64,000 bases of DNA from an uncultured Acidobacteriia bacterium (GTDB lineage: Bacteria; Acidobacteriota; Terriglobia; Bryobacterales; Bryobacteraceae). Each line of letters starts with the position of its first letter. Positions within the stretch are counted from its first letter, which is position 1. Position numbers and translations under genes: made by a program. Where the stretch lies: the NCBI GenBank assembly GCA_903909435.1, contig CAIVVT010000255.1, forward strand, positions 1-64,000, read 5' to 3'. The notes below the pieces were generated by a model, which worked only from the letters and a program-made list of their open reading frames with translations, ran no database searches and was not told where the DNA came from. Of the stretch, positions 1 to 8,247 are shown one piece after another.

Positions 1-1061
1 CCTGGAGACGAATACGCGTCTTTCAAGTCGTCCTGCTTCCAGTCGGCAAAGAGCTTGATCGGCTCTGAATAAGTGCCGAACAGTTGGACGTCCCATTCGT
101 TGTCGTGGAAGAAGCGAAACGGGATGCCCGAGTCGTCTTCCACCACTACGTCGCTCTGCTGCAGGATGACGTTTCGGATGGTTGAGAAATACGGCTTGTG
201 CATCAAATACGATGCCGATTTTAGCAGCGTCTTCACCGAGTGCAGCTGCTCCAGATAGCGCATGGCGGCGGGCCGTTTCTTGATCGTATCGCTGAGGTTC
301 AGTCCGAGATAGGTGAGCTTGCTTTGGCGTCCGTTGGCGTCTGAGAAGAAGATCGTGACTCCGCGGACCTCACGCTTCGCGGGCGGGGCATCAGGCGCCT
401 TGACCAGACCGCCCCGGGATGTGACCTCAACCGGAATCAGATCTTCCACCGTGAATCCGCTACGGGCGATGTAGAGCAGCAAAACCGGGGTAATGCCGCC
501 CACCCCGTCGCCGCTGAAATCCTCTTCCATCTCCTCGGTTTTGAAGAAGCCGAGGGCAACTGCGGAGCGCAGGCTCTGGCGCACCCCAGACCAGTATGCG
601 GGGGTATATCCTTCGATGGAGTCAGGCAGTTTCCCGGCCGGCTCGAGTCCGATCATGATGTACTCGCTGGCCGACGGATACACTGCCAACAGCGTCGCCG
701 CATCGGGCCCACCAAAGGGATAGAACGCGACACCATCCTTCGCCGCATTGGCCACGTTCTGACTGGCCCAGGCGTCGATCTTGCTTAGATAACGCGCCTT
801 CAGCAACTTCCATTCCGAGTCGGCGGCCCGGGCATGATTCTTCCATTCCGCCTTTTGTTCGGCGGTCAGATTCGCGTTCGACGGCGCGCTCAGGCCGGCG
901 ATCATTTTGGCCGTCGCATCCCACTCGCCCGATCCCGTAGCGCGGCGTTCGAGCGGCTTCTCAGGCGGCCCCGGCGCCGTCTCGTTGGACGGTCTTGACG
1001 ATCGCACGCCACAGCCACAGCAAACACACGCCAGGATGAATAAAACGAGCCGAGACTTCAT
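1..1061 (-). CDS. Lipoprotein of unknown function, C-terminus outside window
   Basis: A reading frame with no stop runs from an ATG at 1061 (read leftwards) off the window edge, giving at least 353 residues. The N-terminus is a signal peptide followed by a cysteine-rich lipobox region (FILACVCCGCG), so the protein is probably lipid-anchored outside the inner membrane. The next part is proline-rich. A folded region follows, with motifs such as YLMHKPYFSTIR and DDSGIPFRFF that I remember only from conserved hypothetical proteins. No catalytic motif is recognisable and I assign no function. The gene to its right is transcribed in the same direction but about 190 bases separate them, so co-transcription is uncertain. 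Confidence 0.75.
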   Translation of the reverse strand, partial: MKSRLVLFILACVCCGCGVRSSRPSNETAPGPPEKPLERRATGSGEWDATAKMIAGLSAPSNANLTAEQKAEWKNHARAADSEWKLLKARYLSKIDAWASQNVANAAKDGVAFYPFGGPDAATLLAVYPSASEYIMIGLEPAGKLPDSIEGYTPAYWSGVRQSLRSAVALGFFKTEEMEEDFSGDGVGGITPVLLLYIARSGFTVEDLIPVEVTSRGGLVKAPDAPPAKREVRGVTIFFSDANGRQSKLTYLGLNLSDTIKKRPAAMRYLEQLHSVKTLLKSASYLMHKPYFSTIRNVILQQSDVVVEDDSGIPFRFFHDNEWDVQLFGTYSEPIKLFADWKQDDLKDAYSSP

Positions 1062-1250
1062 ACGAATAAGGGGACCCCTTCGGAGCAAGCCGATGATTTC
1101 CTCAGCCTATCAGATGGCGCTGAAATGCGGGATGAATGCGGTTGGAAGTCGCGGAGCTGTAAGCGCGGGCAGCAAATTGAAACGGCGCAGAGCTAAGCCC
1201 TGCGCCGTGCAAACGTCGCAAATCGAAACCGCCACTGATTCGTTGCCAGG

Positions 1251-2255
1251 TTAGTCCCTGCGTTTCAGGGTCGGACGTTCGTCGGGATCTTCCTTGGTCT
1301 TCGTGTTGGAAGTGTCGTCTCCGTCGATCGTCGTCGTGCCAGCACCCGGAGCTTTGCGCAAACGCGGACGGTTGGGATCGTCGGGGGTGGCCTTGTGGCG
1401 ATTCTCGAGCATCAGGAGCCGGTCCCGGACATCGTCGAATTCCGAAGTCGTCACGACGTACTCGGGCTTTTCCTTTAGGTACTTAGCGATCATTTCCTGC
1501 ACCTTCACGATCCGGTCGCCGGTCGGCGGATGGCTCATGAAAACCTTCGAGATGGTGCCCGGTTTGCGCTTCTCCATGGATTCGAGGCGCTCGAACATCT
1601 CGACGAAGCCGTTCGGATCGTAGCCCGCCTTGTACATGTACTGCAGGCCGAGCATGTCGGCTTCAGATTCAAATTCGCGGGAAAACTTCAGGAAGCCCAC
1701 GGGGATGGCGATGGACGCCGCCTGCCGGATACCATAACCGGCCCAGCCGCCCATAAATATCAGCGGGATGGTCGCCAGATTGACGATGCCGCCGCGCGTG
1801 GCTTGCCGCGTGCCGTGACGCGCCGCGATGTGCGCGATCTCATGGCCCATCACGCCCGCGACTTCGGCTTCGTTTTCCGCCAGCTTGATCAGTCCCGTAT
1901 TGACGAAGAAAAAACCGCCGGGCAACGCCATCGCGTTAGGCTCGTCGGTCTCCAGGACTTTGATGCTGACCGGCACCTTGACGTCGGAATTGCGCACGAT
2001 GTTCTGGCCGACGCGGTTCACGTATTCCGTGATGATCGGGTCGTCCACGATCTTGGCCTGGCGCTCGATCTCCATGGCGTACTGCTTGCCCATGGCGATC
2101 TCTTTCTCCATCGAATACCAGTTCACCCGGCCATCGACTTTGCGGTTGCCGATCTCGTCGGGATCATGCTTTTTGTCGTCGGCAGGCAGCACGACCACGG
2201 TCATCGCGGCGATAACCAGGATCGAGAGAATCGGACGAAAACCCCGAAGACTCAT
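1251..2255 (-). CDS. M48 family zinc metalloprotease, exported
   Basis: Peptidase of the M48 family (BepA/LoiP/HtpX-like), likely a periplasmic quality-control protease. A hydrophobic signal covers about residues 8-25. The zinc motif HEIAH is at residues 138-142, and the third ligand is expected at Glu196 of ESEAD. The C-terminal 60 residues are charged and low in complexity. I chose the ATG at 2255 because GGAGAG sits just upstream and the signal peptide then begins at residue 1. An in-frame start at 2345 would add 30 residues ahead of the signal and is unlikely. The protein is about 334 residues and lacks the TPR region of BepA, so it is closer to LoiP-like proteins. The neighbour at 2354 is divergent. 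Confidence 0.9.
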   Translation of the reverse strand: MSLRGFRPILSILVIAAMTVVVLPADDKKHDPDEIGNRKVDGRVNWYSMEKEIAMGKQYAMEIERQAKIVDDPIITEYVNRVGQNIVRNSDVKVPVSIKVLETDEPNAMALPGGFFFVNTGLIKLAENEAEVAGVMGHEIAHIAARHGTRQATRGGIVNLATIPLIFMGGWAGYGIRQAASIAIPVGFLKFSREFESEADMLGLQYMYKAGYDPNGFVEMFERLESMEKRKPGTISKVFMSHPPTGDRIVKVQEMIAKYLKEKPEYVVTTSEFDDVRDRLLMLENRHKATPDDPNRPRLRKAPGAGTTTIDGDDTSNTKTKEDPDERPTLKRRD

Positions 2256-2353
2256 GGCGCTCTCCAGTCGGGCTTGGGAATCTGGACCCAGTATAGTCGA
2301 TACGACCCTGAACCCGTTCCCGCCCCTATGGTCTCTAACGTACATTCAGATAG

Positions 2354-3532
2354 ATGGGTTACGACAATCAACAGATGCAGCCGCCGGAACTTTCCGGTGT
2401 GGCAAAGAATACCACGCTTTCCACGCAATATCGAGCCGAATTCCCGGTGGCAGAGCGGTTCACCTACCTGAACCACGCCGCCGTCGCTCCGCTGCCACGG
2501 CGCACGGCCAAGGCGATGCAGGAGTTTGCGGAGGACGCCTGCCTGAATGGTTCGTTCCACTACCCGGCGTGGATGGCCACGTGCGAGGGCGCACGGGCTT
2601 CCGCCGCTCGTCTGGTCAACGCGTCGGTCGGCGAGATCGCTTTCGTCAAAAACACCTCGGAGGGGATCGCGACTGTGGCGTTGGGTTTCCCGTGGCAGGC
2701 GGGCGACAAAATCGTCGCTTTCAAGGAGGAGTTTCCCGCCAATTTCTACATCTGGAAGAAGTTGGAGGAGTGGAAAGGCGTTCAGGTGGAGTGGCTCTCC
2801 TGCTTCGACTCCCTGGAGAACATCGAGCGGGCTGCGCGGGGAGCACGCTTGCTGGCCATCAGTTTTGTCCAGTACCTGAGCGGCTACCGGGCCGACTTGG
2901 CCGCCATCGGCGACATCTGCCGGCGCGAGGGCGTGTTCTTCTTCGTGGATGCGATTCAGGGGCTCGGCGTATTTCCGCTGGACGTGCGGGCGATGAACAT
3001 TCAGGCCTTCGCCGCCGATGGACACAAGTGGCTGCTCGGCCCTGAGGGGCAGGGCTTGCTGTACGTTCAGCAGGACTGGCAGGATCGGATTGAGCCTGTG
3101 GAGTTTGGCTGGACCACAGTGGCGGGCTTCGCCGATTACGCCTCGCGGGACATGACTCCGCGCCACGATGCGGGTCGCTATGAATGCGGCACACTCAACA
3201 CCATCGGCCTGCACGGGTTGCGAACTTCCCTGGATTTTGTGCTTGAGGTCGGCGTCGATCAGATCACGGCTGCGGTCGAGGCATTAGGTAATCAGATTGC
3301 CGCAGGCGCTGCCAAACTCGGGTACGCGGTCTGCGGTCCGACCCGCACAGCCACGACAGGCTCAGGAATCGTCAGCATTCGCCATCCCGAGTTGGACGCG
3401 CGGGTGGTGCATGCCCGTCTGCGCGACCAGGGATTCCTGGCCGCACCCCGGCAGGGTTGGGTGCGGCTTTCCCCGCACTTCTACCTCTCCGCGGAAGACA
3501 TCGACCGGATGTTGGCAGCACTGCCGTCTTGA
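2354..3532 (+). CDS. Aminotransferase class V family PLP enzyme
   Basis: A 392-residue fold-type I PLP enzyme of the class V aminotransferase / cysteine-desulfurase-like group, also related to isopenicillin N epimerase. The PLP-binding lysine is visible as Lys225 in ADGHKWLLGPEG, and the aspartate contacting the pyridine nitrogen is Asp199 in VDAIQ. The N-terminal segment FTYLNHAAVAPLP is typical of this group. I see no cysteine-desulfurase active-site loop that would justify calling it SufS or IscS, and no iron-sulfur genes are adjacent, so the substrate is unknown. A second in-frame ATG lies 7 codons downstream. A bidirectional terminator follows the gene. Confidence 0.88.
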   Translation: MGYDNQQMQPPELSGVAKNTTLSTQYRAEFPVAERFTYLNHAAVAPLPRRTAKAMQEFAEDACLNGSFHYPAWMATCEGARASAARLVNASVGEIAFVKNTSEGIATVALGFPWQAGDKIVAFKEEFPANFYIWKKLEEWKGVQVEWLSCFDSLENIERAARGARLLAISFVQYLSGYRADLAAIGDICRREGVFFFVDAIQGLGVFPLDVRAMNIQAFAADGHKWLLGPEGQGLLYVQQDWQDRIEPVEFGWTTVAGFADYASRDMTPRHDAGRYECGTLNTIGLHGLRTSLDFVLEVGVDQITAAVEALGNQIAAGAAKLGYAVCGPTRTATTGSGIVSIRHPELDARVVHARLRDQGFLAAPRQGWVRLSPHFYLSAEDIDRMLAALPS

Positions 3533-3543
3533 GTGCAAAAAAT

Positions 3544-3580
3544 GGCCGCCACCGACTGTTGTCAGCGATGGCGGCTTTCT
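3544..3580. terminator. Bidirectional rho-independent terminator
   Basis: GCCGCCA at 3545-3551 pairs with TGGCGGC at 3569-3575, with an inner CTG/CAG stem. On the plus strand TTTCT follows. On the minus strand the stem is followed by six Ts (complement of 3537-3542). It separates the convergent genes ending at 3532 and 3608 and is the better terminator for the minus-strand gene. Confidence 0.8.
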
Positions 3581-3607
3581 CGATCTATTTGCTGGTGCGA
3601 GTTTGAA

Positions 3608-4501
3608 CTACCGTCCGGTCTGGACCTTTGGTGTGGCTAGGTAGCCAACAATCTGGTCCTTTTTAACTTCGTTGACCACGATCTCGTACGGCTGACGAGC
3701 CTTGGAAGTGTAGAACTGCAGAGGCTCGTTGACGCTCTTGTCCTTCTTCTCTGTTTTCTTGTCGTCGGCAGTGACTTCGATCGTATAGCGATTCTTCTTG
3801 GGGTCGGACTTCTTCAGGAACAGCAGGATGTCGCCGACGCGCTGCGGGGCCTTCGTTTTCCCGAGATTGAATTCAAAGTAGTTGCGATCGTTGAGCGCCT
3901 TCAACGCGGCCAGTTCTTTGCCGTTGGTGGCGATCAGGCCGCTTTGCACTCCCAGATCGCCCTTCGTGGATTGAAGATTGGCGATGGTCTTGTCCAACTC
4001 GGCTTTAGTGGAGGCGACGTCCGTCTTAACGGAGGATACGTCGGAGGAGACCTGGCCGATTTTTGTGGTGGCGTTCTCCTCAACCTTGGTGATCTGGGTC
4101 TCCATTTCCTTGGTCGCTGCCCGCTGCTGTTCGGCTAACTGGCGTGTCAGTTCTTCTGCGCGCTTGGTGGCGTCCACTTTGGCTTGGCCCGCTGCCTGAT
4201 TCGCTTCCTTCTTGGCCTCAGTCAGCCGGGTCTGCAAGTCCTCGATGTTCTTCTTCGCGGCGGCGCTCGTGACGTTGCCGGTCTCACGCACGCGACCCAC
4301 TTCGGTGAGCAGCGAATCCTGGACCTTGGCCAACTGCGTCTTCAATCCGTCAATCTGCAAATACAGGAAGATGTTAGCGATGATGAGCGCAATAACCGCT
4401 CCAAACAGGATCGCCGTCTTCAGGCCGGAGTTGTCGGGTTGGCTGGGCGGCAGTGTGTAGCCGGGTTGAGGGGGCTGAGGGGTATAGGGTGTCTGTGACA
4501 C
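3608..4501 (-). CDS. Single-pass membrane protein with long coiled coil
   Basis: A 297-residue protein. Residues 1-25 are rich in Pro, Gln and Tyr. One transmembrane helix follows at about 27-47 (LKTAILFGAVIALIIANIF). Then comes a charged Ala/Lys/Glu/Thr-rich coiled coil over about 50-190 and a compact C-terminal domain with the motif LLFLKKSDPKKNRYTIEV. The arrangement suggests a cytoplasmic tail, one membrane anchor and a long extracytoplasmic rod with a terminal domain, but orientation is inference. The start is GTG at 4501, with AAGGAG about ten bases upstream. I do not recognise a named family and assign no function. Confidence 0.85.
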   Translation of the reverse strand: MSQTPYTPQPPQPGYTLPPSQPDNSGLKTAILFGAVIALIIANIFLYLQIDGLKTQLAKVQDSLLTEVGRVRETGNVTSAAAKKNIEDLQTRLTEAKKEANQAAGQAKVDATKRAEELTRQLAEQQRAATKEMETQITKVEENATTKIGQVSSDVSSVKTDVASTKAELDKTIANLQSTKGDLGVQSGLIATNGKELAALKALNDRNYFEFNLGKTKAPQRVGDILLFLKKSDPKKNRYTIEVTADDKKTEKKDKSVNEPLQFYTSKARQPYEIVVNEVKKDQIVGYLATPKVQTGR

Positions 4502-4668
4502 TGAAAGGTCTCTCCTTCGACGGACTACGGGCGAAACCGCCAGGCTTTATGGTGCCCGCTAGGCTTCTTTCCATGGAAAGAGCGGTTTGCTTTCATCCTA
4601 TCACCGGGGACGCAGCCAATAACCTTCCCGTTTCTCCTGACTCGGCTGATCCCCTGGATTTGGGGGAG

Positions 4669-5301
4669 TTACTCCCCTGTTTCCGGGGCATCCGGGCGGG
4701 CCTGGATGCGCGGTCTCGCGAATTCGAGATACTCCTGCGCGGGGATTCCCGGCTCGAAACACCTGCGGCAGCGTGCCTCGTACAGGCCTGAAGCGCCGAC
4801 CACAATTAAGGCGTCGCTCTCGACCAGGCGCTGCGTGTGCTTGGCCGGATTGCCGCAGCGCATGCAGATCGCCAGCGTCTTCGTGATCGATTCGGCCAGG
4901 CACAGAAGATCTGGCAGAGGGGCGAACGGACGTCCCATGTAGTCGGTGTCCAGACCGGCGACGATCACCTGCTTTCCGCCATCGGCCAGCGTTTGCGCCA
5001 CCTCCACCAATCCCGGTCCCAGGAAGTTCGCCTCGTCAATTCCGATCACCTGGGTGCGCGGATCGGTGAGCGTGAGGATCTGACCGGCATCGTCCACAAC
5101 TTCCGACTTCATGCGCGTGTCCGCATGGCTGACGATTTCGTCGTTGGAATAGCGCACGTCGATGGAAGGTTTGAACACCTGCACCCGGCGGCGGGCAATC
5201 ATCGCCCGCCTCAGCCGGCGGATCAGTTCTTCGCTCTTGCCCGAGAACATGGGCCCGCAGACGACCTCGATCCATCCGACGTGACCCGTTACAACGTCCA
5301 T
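4669..5301 (-). CDS. tdk: Thymidine kinase, type II
   Basis: Phosphorylates thymidine to dTMP with ATP in pyrimidine salvage. The 210-residue protein has the type II layout: P-loop GPMFSGKS at 16-23, the IDEANFL segment with the catalytic Glu90, and the lasso-domain zinc site formed by Cys146, Cys149, Cys178 and Cys181 (CMRC and CRRC). Length and motif order match bacterial type II enzymes such as E. coli Tdk. It stands alone. Upstream, on the same strand, lies a 440-base region with no gene that contains a candidate small RNA. Confidence 0.96.
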   Translation of the reverse strand: MDVVTGHVGWIEVVCGPMFSGKSEELIRRLRRAMIARRRVQVFKPSIDVRYSNDEIVSHADTRMKSEVVDDAGQILTLTDPRTQVIGIDEANFLGPGLVEVAQTLADGGKQVIVAGLDTDYMGRPFAPLPDLLCLAESITKTLAICMRCGNPAKHTQRLVESDALIVVGASGLYEARCRRCFEPGIPAQEYLEFARPRIQARPDAPETGE

Positions 5302-5562
5302 ACAGGTCAGGGTATCGCTTGCCGCTCTCCCTTCGCCTCCTCGCCAGCGGAATTACTTGGGGTCATTTTTGACAAGACAATACGCGAATCGATCCCATCG
5401 AAAGATCCAGCGCAAGATAAGTTCTCAAGCCAGGCTGGATTCTTTGCTTGCTGGCAAACGGCTACCGCGGCCGCGCCGCACGGTCAAAACTGCGTAGCCA
5501 CCTGTACCAGGCATATGCGGGTACGCCATTAGATTGATTTATAAATGATTGATTTTAAAGAC
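5302..5562. other. Intergenic stretch, no gene seen
   Basis: No credible reading frame lies between tdk and the RNA locus to its right. The segment holds an AT-rich patch at about 5530-5562 with two copies of a TTGATT-containing motif. It also holds the 11-base sequence ATGCGGGTACG at 5515-5525, which returns in inverted orientation at 5708-5718. Any tdk promoter would lie here, but no convincing -35/-10 pair could be chosen by eye. Confidence 0.4.
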
Positions 5563-5657
5563 AAAAAACCGGCGTGGACTCGGAGGAAGATCCACGCCGG
5601 AAAATCGCCAGCCTAAATCGGAGGAAAGCTGGCAGCTCGTACCAAGAGTACGCTCTG
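5563..5657 (-). ncRNA. Candidate small RNA with two CCUCC-loop hairpins
   Basis: Read on the minus strand. A small hairpin CGTAC/GTACG comes first. A second (5633-5607, stem GCCAGC/GCTGGC) has a 15-base loop, and a third (5600-5569) has a perfect 10-bp stem and 12-base loop followed by TTTTTT. The two larger loops share the same nine bases, TTCCTCCGA, which is complementary to a strong Shine-Dalgarno sequence. The last hairpin is a textbook intrinsic terminator. An extended -10 element TGTTACGAT (5672-5664) would start transcription near 5657, giving about 95 nt. It could instead be the trailer and terminator of the gene ending at 5742, or a tdk leader. The strand choice rests on the U-tract. 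Confidence 0.55.
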
Positions 5658-5741
5658 GGAAGGATCGTAACATAGGTGTCAAGCGCTGAACACAGCGGTT
5701 AGTACTACGTACCCGCATACCGCAGTGCACTCCCTGCGACA

Positions 5742-6434
5742 CTAGACCATGAAGAAAAGGCTGAGCCTGGGCAAGCCCGATTTCTCGTAGACCTTTCTGT
5801 CCAGGAAGCTCTTTTCCAGACGCATCAGCTGATCGGTGGACATCTTGCTGCGATAGGCCCTGAGTTGGAGGTCCAGTTCACGTCGCATCTCAAACAACTC
5901 GTCGTCTGTCAGCCGGGTCCGGGCGATGGCGGCCATTTTCTCTTCAATCGCGGACAGCCGTTGATCGAGTTGCTGCAAATCGCGCAGTTGCTCTTCCAGC
6001 ACGTCGAGCAGTCGCGCTATTGAAGCAGCGATCTCTTCGTAGCCTGCCAGCGAAGCGACGGTGGCCAGCGCTTTTTCGAGATGGGTGCGAACCAGTTCGG
6101 GCGGAAACGGGCTCTCCGCCGGGGCTGAGCCCTCACCCGCAGGCAATCCCTTGGCCATGGACTCGGCTTCTTTCAAGACCGCCTGTGCGCAATAGGCCAG
6201 GGAGTTCACAGCCTGTGTGCGCGTCTTCTTTTGACGCCACTTATTGAAGGCCGCGTCGATGCCGCGCAAGACCGCCTCCAGCGGCACGCCCCCGTTCTTC
6301 CAGGACTCGATCAGCGCCCAATCCAGCGGGGACATGAGAAACAGGGCCGTACCCCGGGCCTGCTGGAAGTGCTCTTCCACTTCAGTGAAGTAGTTGAAGT
6401 AGTTCAGACGCCAATCTTGAGAATCGTCGCTCAT
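5742..6434 (-). CDS. Conserved hypothetical protein coupled to coaX
   Basis: A 230-residue protein, predicted soluble and helical. Its N-terminal part (WRLNYFNYFTEVEEHFQ, then SPLDWALIESWKNGGVPLEAVLRGI) reads like a conserved domain of proteins I associate with Acidobacteria. The middle and C-terminal parts are charged helices with coiled-coil character. The ATG overlaps the coaX stop by four bases (ATGA), so the two are probably translated from one message by coupling. I know of no function. The link to CoaX is positional only, and nothing in the sequence shows an enzyme active site. Confidence 0.85.
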   Translation of the reverse strand: MSDDSQDWRLNYFNYFTEVEEHFQQARGTALFLMSPLDWALIESWKNGGVPLEAVLRGIDAAFNKWRQKKTRTQAVNSLAYCAQAVLKEAESMAKGLPAGEGSAPAESPFPPELVRTHLEKALATVASLAGYEEIAASIARLLDVLEEQLRDLQQLDQRLSAIEEKMAAIARTRLTDDELFEMRRELDLQLRAYRSKMSTDQLMRLEKSFLDRKVYEKSGLPRLSLFFMV

Positions 6435-7204
6435 TTCAGCTTGGGCCTGCGCTCCCAGATCAAGCGCAAGCCGTCCAGGGTCAGATCTTCGTCCAGATGC
6501 TGAATATACTTTGAGGTAGCGACAATCAGAGAGGCCTGTCCGCCCGTGGCGATCCGCTTTGTGTGTGGTCCCAATTCGGCAATAACGCGCTCCAGCAGAC
6601 CGTCGATCATGCTGACAATGCCGTAATACAACCCCGATTGAATACTGCCCACCGTGTTCGTGCCGATGACCTTCTCGGGCTCGCGGAATTCAACCATTGG
6701 CAGTCTGGCGGTTTTGGAGAACAGGCCGGTGATCGCCATTCCAATGCCGGGGCAGATCATGCCACCCAGGAACTCGCCCTGTTCGGAAACGACGTCGAAA
6801 TTGATGGAGGTTCCCAGATCCACTACGACGCACGGCCCGCCGTACTTGTGGAAAGCCGCCGATGCGTTCACCATGCGATCGGCGCCCACTTCGCGCGGAG
6901 AGTCGTACAGGTTGTCGAGCCCCGTTTCTGTGGACGGTCCGACGAAGAACGCCTTCGTGTTGAAGTAGCGCAGCGCCATCGCCTTCAGCGGCGCGTCGAT
7001 AATGGGCACCACGCTGGAAACGATGAAGCCATCCACCTGCGCCAGATTCAGCCGTTCCAGCGAGAACAGGTTGCGCATCAGGATGCCCCACTCGTCGGCG
7101 GTCTGGTCCCGGTCGGTGCGCAGCCGCCACTTCGTGACGATGCGCTCGCCTTCGAAGACGCCGATGGTGACGTTACTATTGCCCGCGTCGAGTGCGAGAA
7201 GCAT
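6431..7204 (-). CDS. coaX: Type III pantothenate kinase
   Basis: First step of coenzyme A synthesis: phosphorylation of pantothenate. The 257-residue protein has the ASKHA-fold features of CoaX: the N-terminal phosphate motif LLALDAGNSNVTIGVF, a GADRMVNASAAF segment followed by VVVDLGTSINFDVV, and the PGIGM segment downstream. CoaX enzymes need a monovalent cation and are not inhibited by CoA (family knowledge). The next gene downstream overlaps it by four bases. birA lies just upstream on the same strand (gap about 75 bases), so birA-coaX-hypothetical may be one operon, an arrangement also seen in other bacteria. Confidence 0.96.
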   Translation of the reverse strand: MLLALDAGNSNVTIGVFEGERIVTKWRLRTDRDQTADEWGILMRNLFSLERLNLAQVDGFIVSSVVPIIDAPLKAMALRYFNTKAFFVGPSTETGLDNLYDSPREVGADRMVNASAAFHKYGGPCVVVDLGTSINFDVVSEQGEFLGGMICPGIGMAITGLFSKTARLPMVEFREPEKVIGTNTVGSIQSGLYYGIVSMIDGLLERVIAELGPHTKRIATGGQASLIVATSKYIQHLDEDLTLDGLRLIWERRPKLK

Positions 7205-7279
7205 CTTGTAACATCATAGCCACCGTCGCATTGACGCCACCGGCGGAATCCGCTGGCCCGGTATCAACTCCAGGGCGAC

Positions 7280-8041
7280 TCAATCGTATATCGGCCGTAC
7301 GCCGCCCGCAGTAACCACCGTCTCACTGCCGTCATCCGATTGCAGTCGCAGGAAGCCGTCGGCGGTCAGCCCGGCCGTGATGCCGCGCACCAGCCCGCCC
7401 GGCATGTCGACTTCTACCCGCTTGCCCTCGACGTAGCTGGAAGCGGCGGAAAACAGTGTCAGCACCGGGACCGCGCCGCCCGTAGCCAGAATCCTCGCAT
7501 TGCTGTCAATCGAGGTCGCGAGCGCGGCCAGCAGCGCCTCGCGGCGGAACGTGTCGCCGGTTTCGATTCGCAGGGACGTCGCGATCTCGCGCAGTGGGGC
7601 GGGGAACTCCGTCTGGTTCACGTTGAGCCCAACACCCGCTAGAATCGCGCCGTCGTGGAGTTGTGTCAGGATGCCGCACACCTTCCGCTCGTTGATCATT
7701 ACGTCGTTGGGCCAGCGCAGGTCGGGCGACAGGCCGGTCAGCATTTTCAACACGTCGGCGACCGCCACGCCCAGTGCCAGCGTGACCACCGGCAGACGCC
7801 TCGGAGGCAGGTCGATGCGCAGGATCTGGGTGAAGTAAAGCCCTTCGGCTTCGGGCGAGTGCCAGTTGCGTCCCTGCCGCCCCTGGCCGGTCCGCTGCAA
7901 CTCCGCGCCAACGATGGTCCCACCGGGCGCGCCCTCGCCTGCCAGACGGGCGGCCTCCCGCATCGTGGTGTCGATCTCGGGATGCCACTCAATGCGGTTT
8001 CCCGGCATCCGGGAGCGCACTTGTTCGAGATCGAAAGCCAT
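7280..8041 (-). CDS. birA: Biotin-[acetyl-CoA-carboxylase] ligase, monofunctional
   Basis: Activates biotin with ATP and attaches it to the carrier lysine of carboxylases. The catalytic domain shows the adenylate-binding loop GQGRQGRNWHSP, the WPNDVMI segment, KVCGILTQ and GVGLNVNQ, followed by a C-terminal SH3-like part. The protein starts directly at the catalytic domain (MAFDLEQVRSRM), so it has no N-terminal winged helix and should not act as the biotin repressor. I chose the ATG at 8041. A longer frame to 8140 would add 33 residues with no resemblance to the helix-turn-helix domain. About 253 residues. Confidence 0.94.
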   Translation of the reverse strand: MAFDLEQVRSRMPGNRIEWHPEIDTTMREAARLAGEGAPGGTIVGAELQRTGQGRQGRNWHSPEAEGLYFTQILRIDLPPRRLPVVTLALGVAVADVLKMLTGLSPDLRWPNDVMINERKVCGILTQLHDGAILAGVGLNVNQTEFPAPLREIATSLRIETGDTFRREALLAALATSIDSNARILATGGAVPVLTLFSAASSYVEGKRVEVDMPGGLVRGITAGLTADGFLRLQSDDGSETVVTAGGVRPIYD

Positions 8042-8247
8042 GCCTAGAGGGTAGCAACACGAGTGGCCAGGCTGGCTACGCCAGGTATGCGGCGTCCTCA
8101 CTGCGCGCGGGGCAGCCCCGGAGCGTGGCTTCGAATTCACTTTGTATTCAGCGGACCGACAGGTTACAATTCACTCCTGCCGTTTATTCCGTACCAGCTT
8201 ATCCGGCTTCATTGAGTGGCCGGTTTTCAGAAGGAGCCCCCGTACCT

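Noticed and set aside
5677-5682. TTGACA as -35 box for the 5.6-kb RNA
   Set aside because: It is only seven bases from the -10-like TACGAT. The extended -10 alone is the better reading.
5539-5742. 67-codon minus-strand frame over the RNA candidate
   Set aside because: No ribosome-binding site or homology, and it runs through the hairpins that are better explained as RNA structure.
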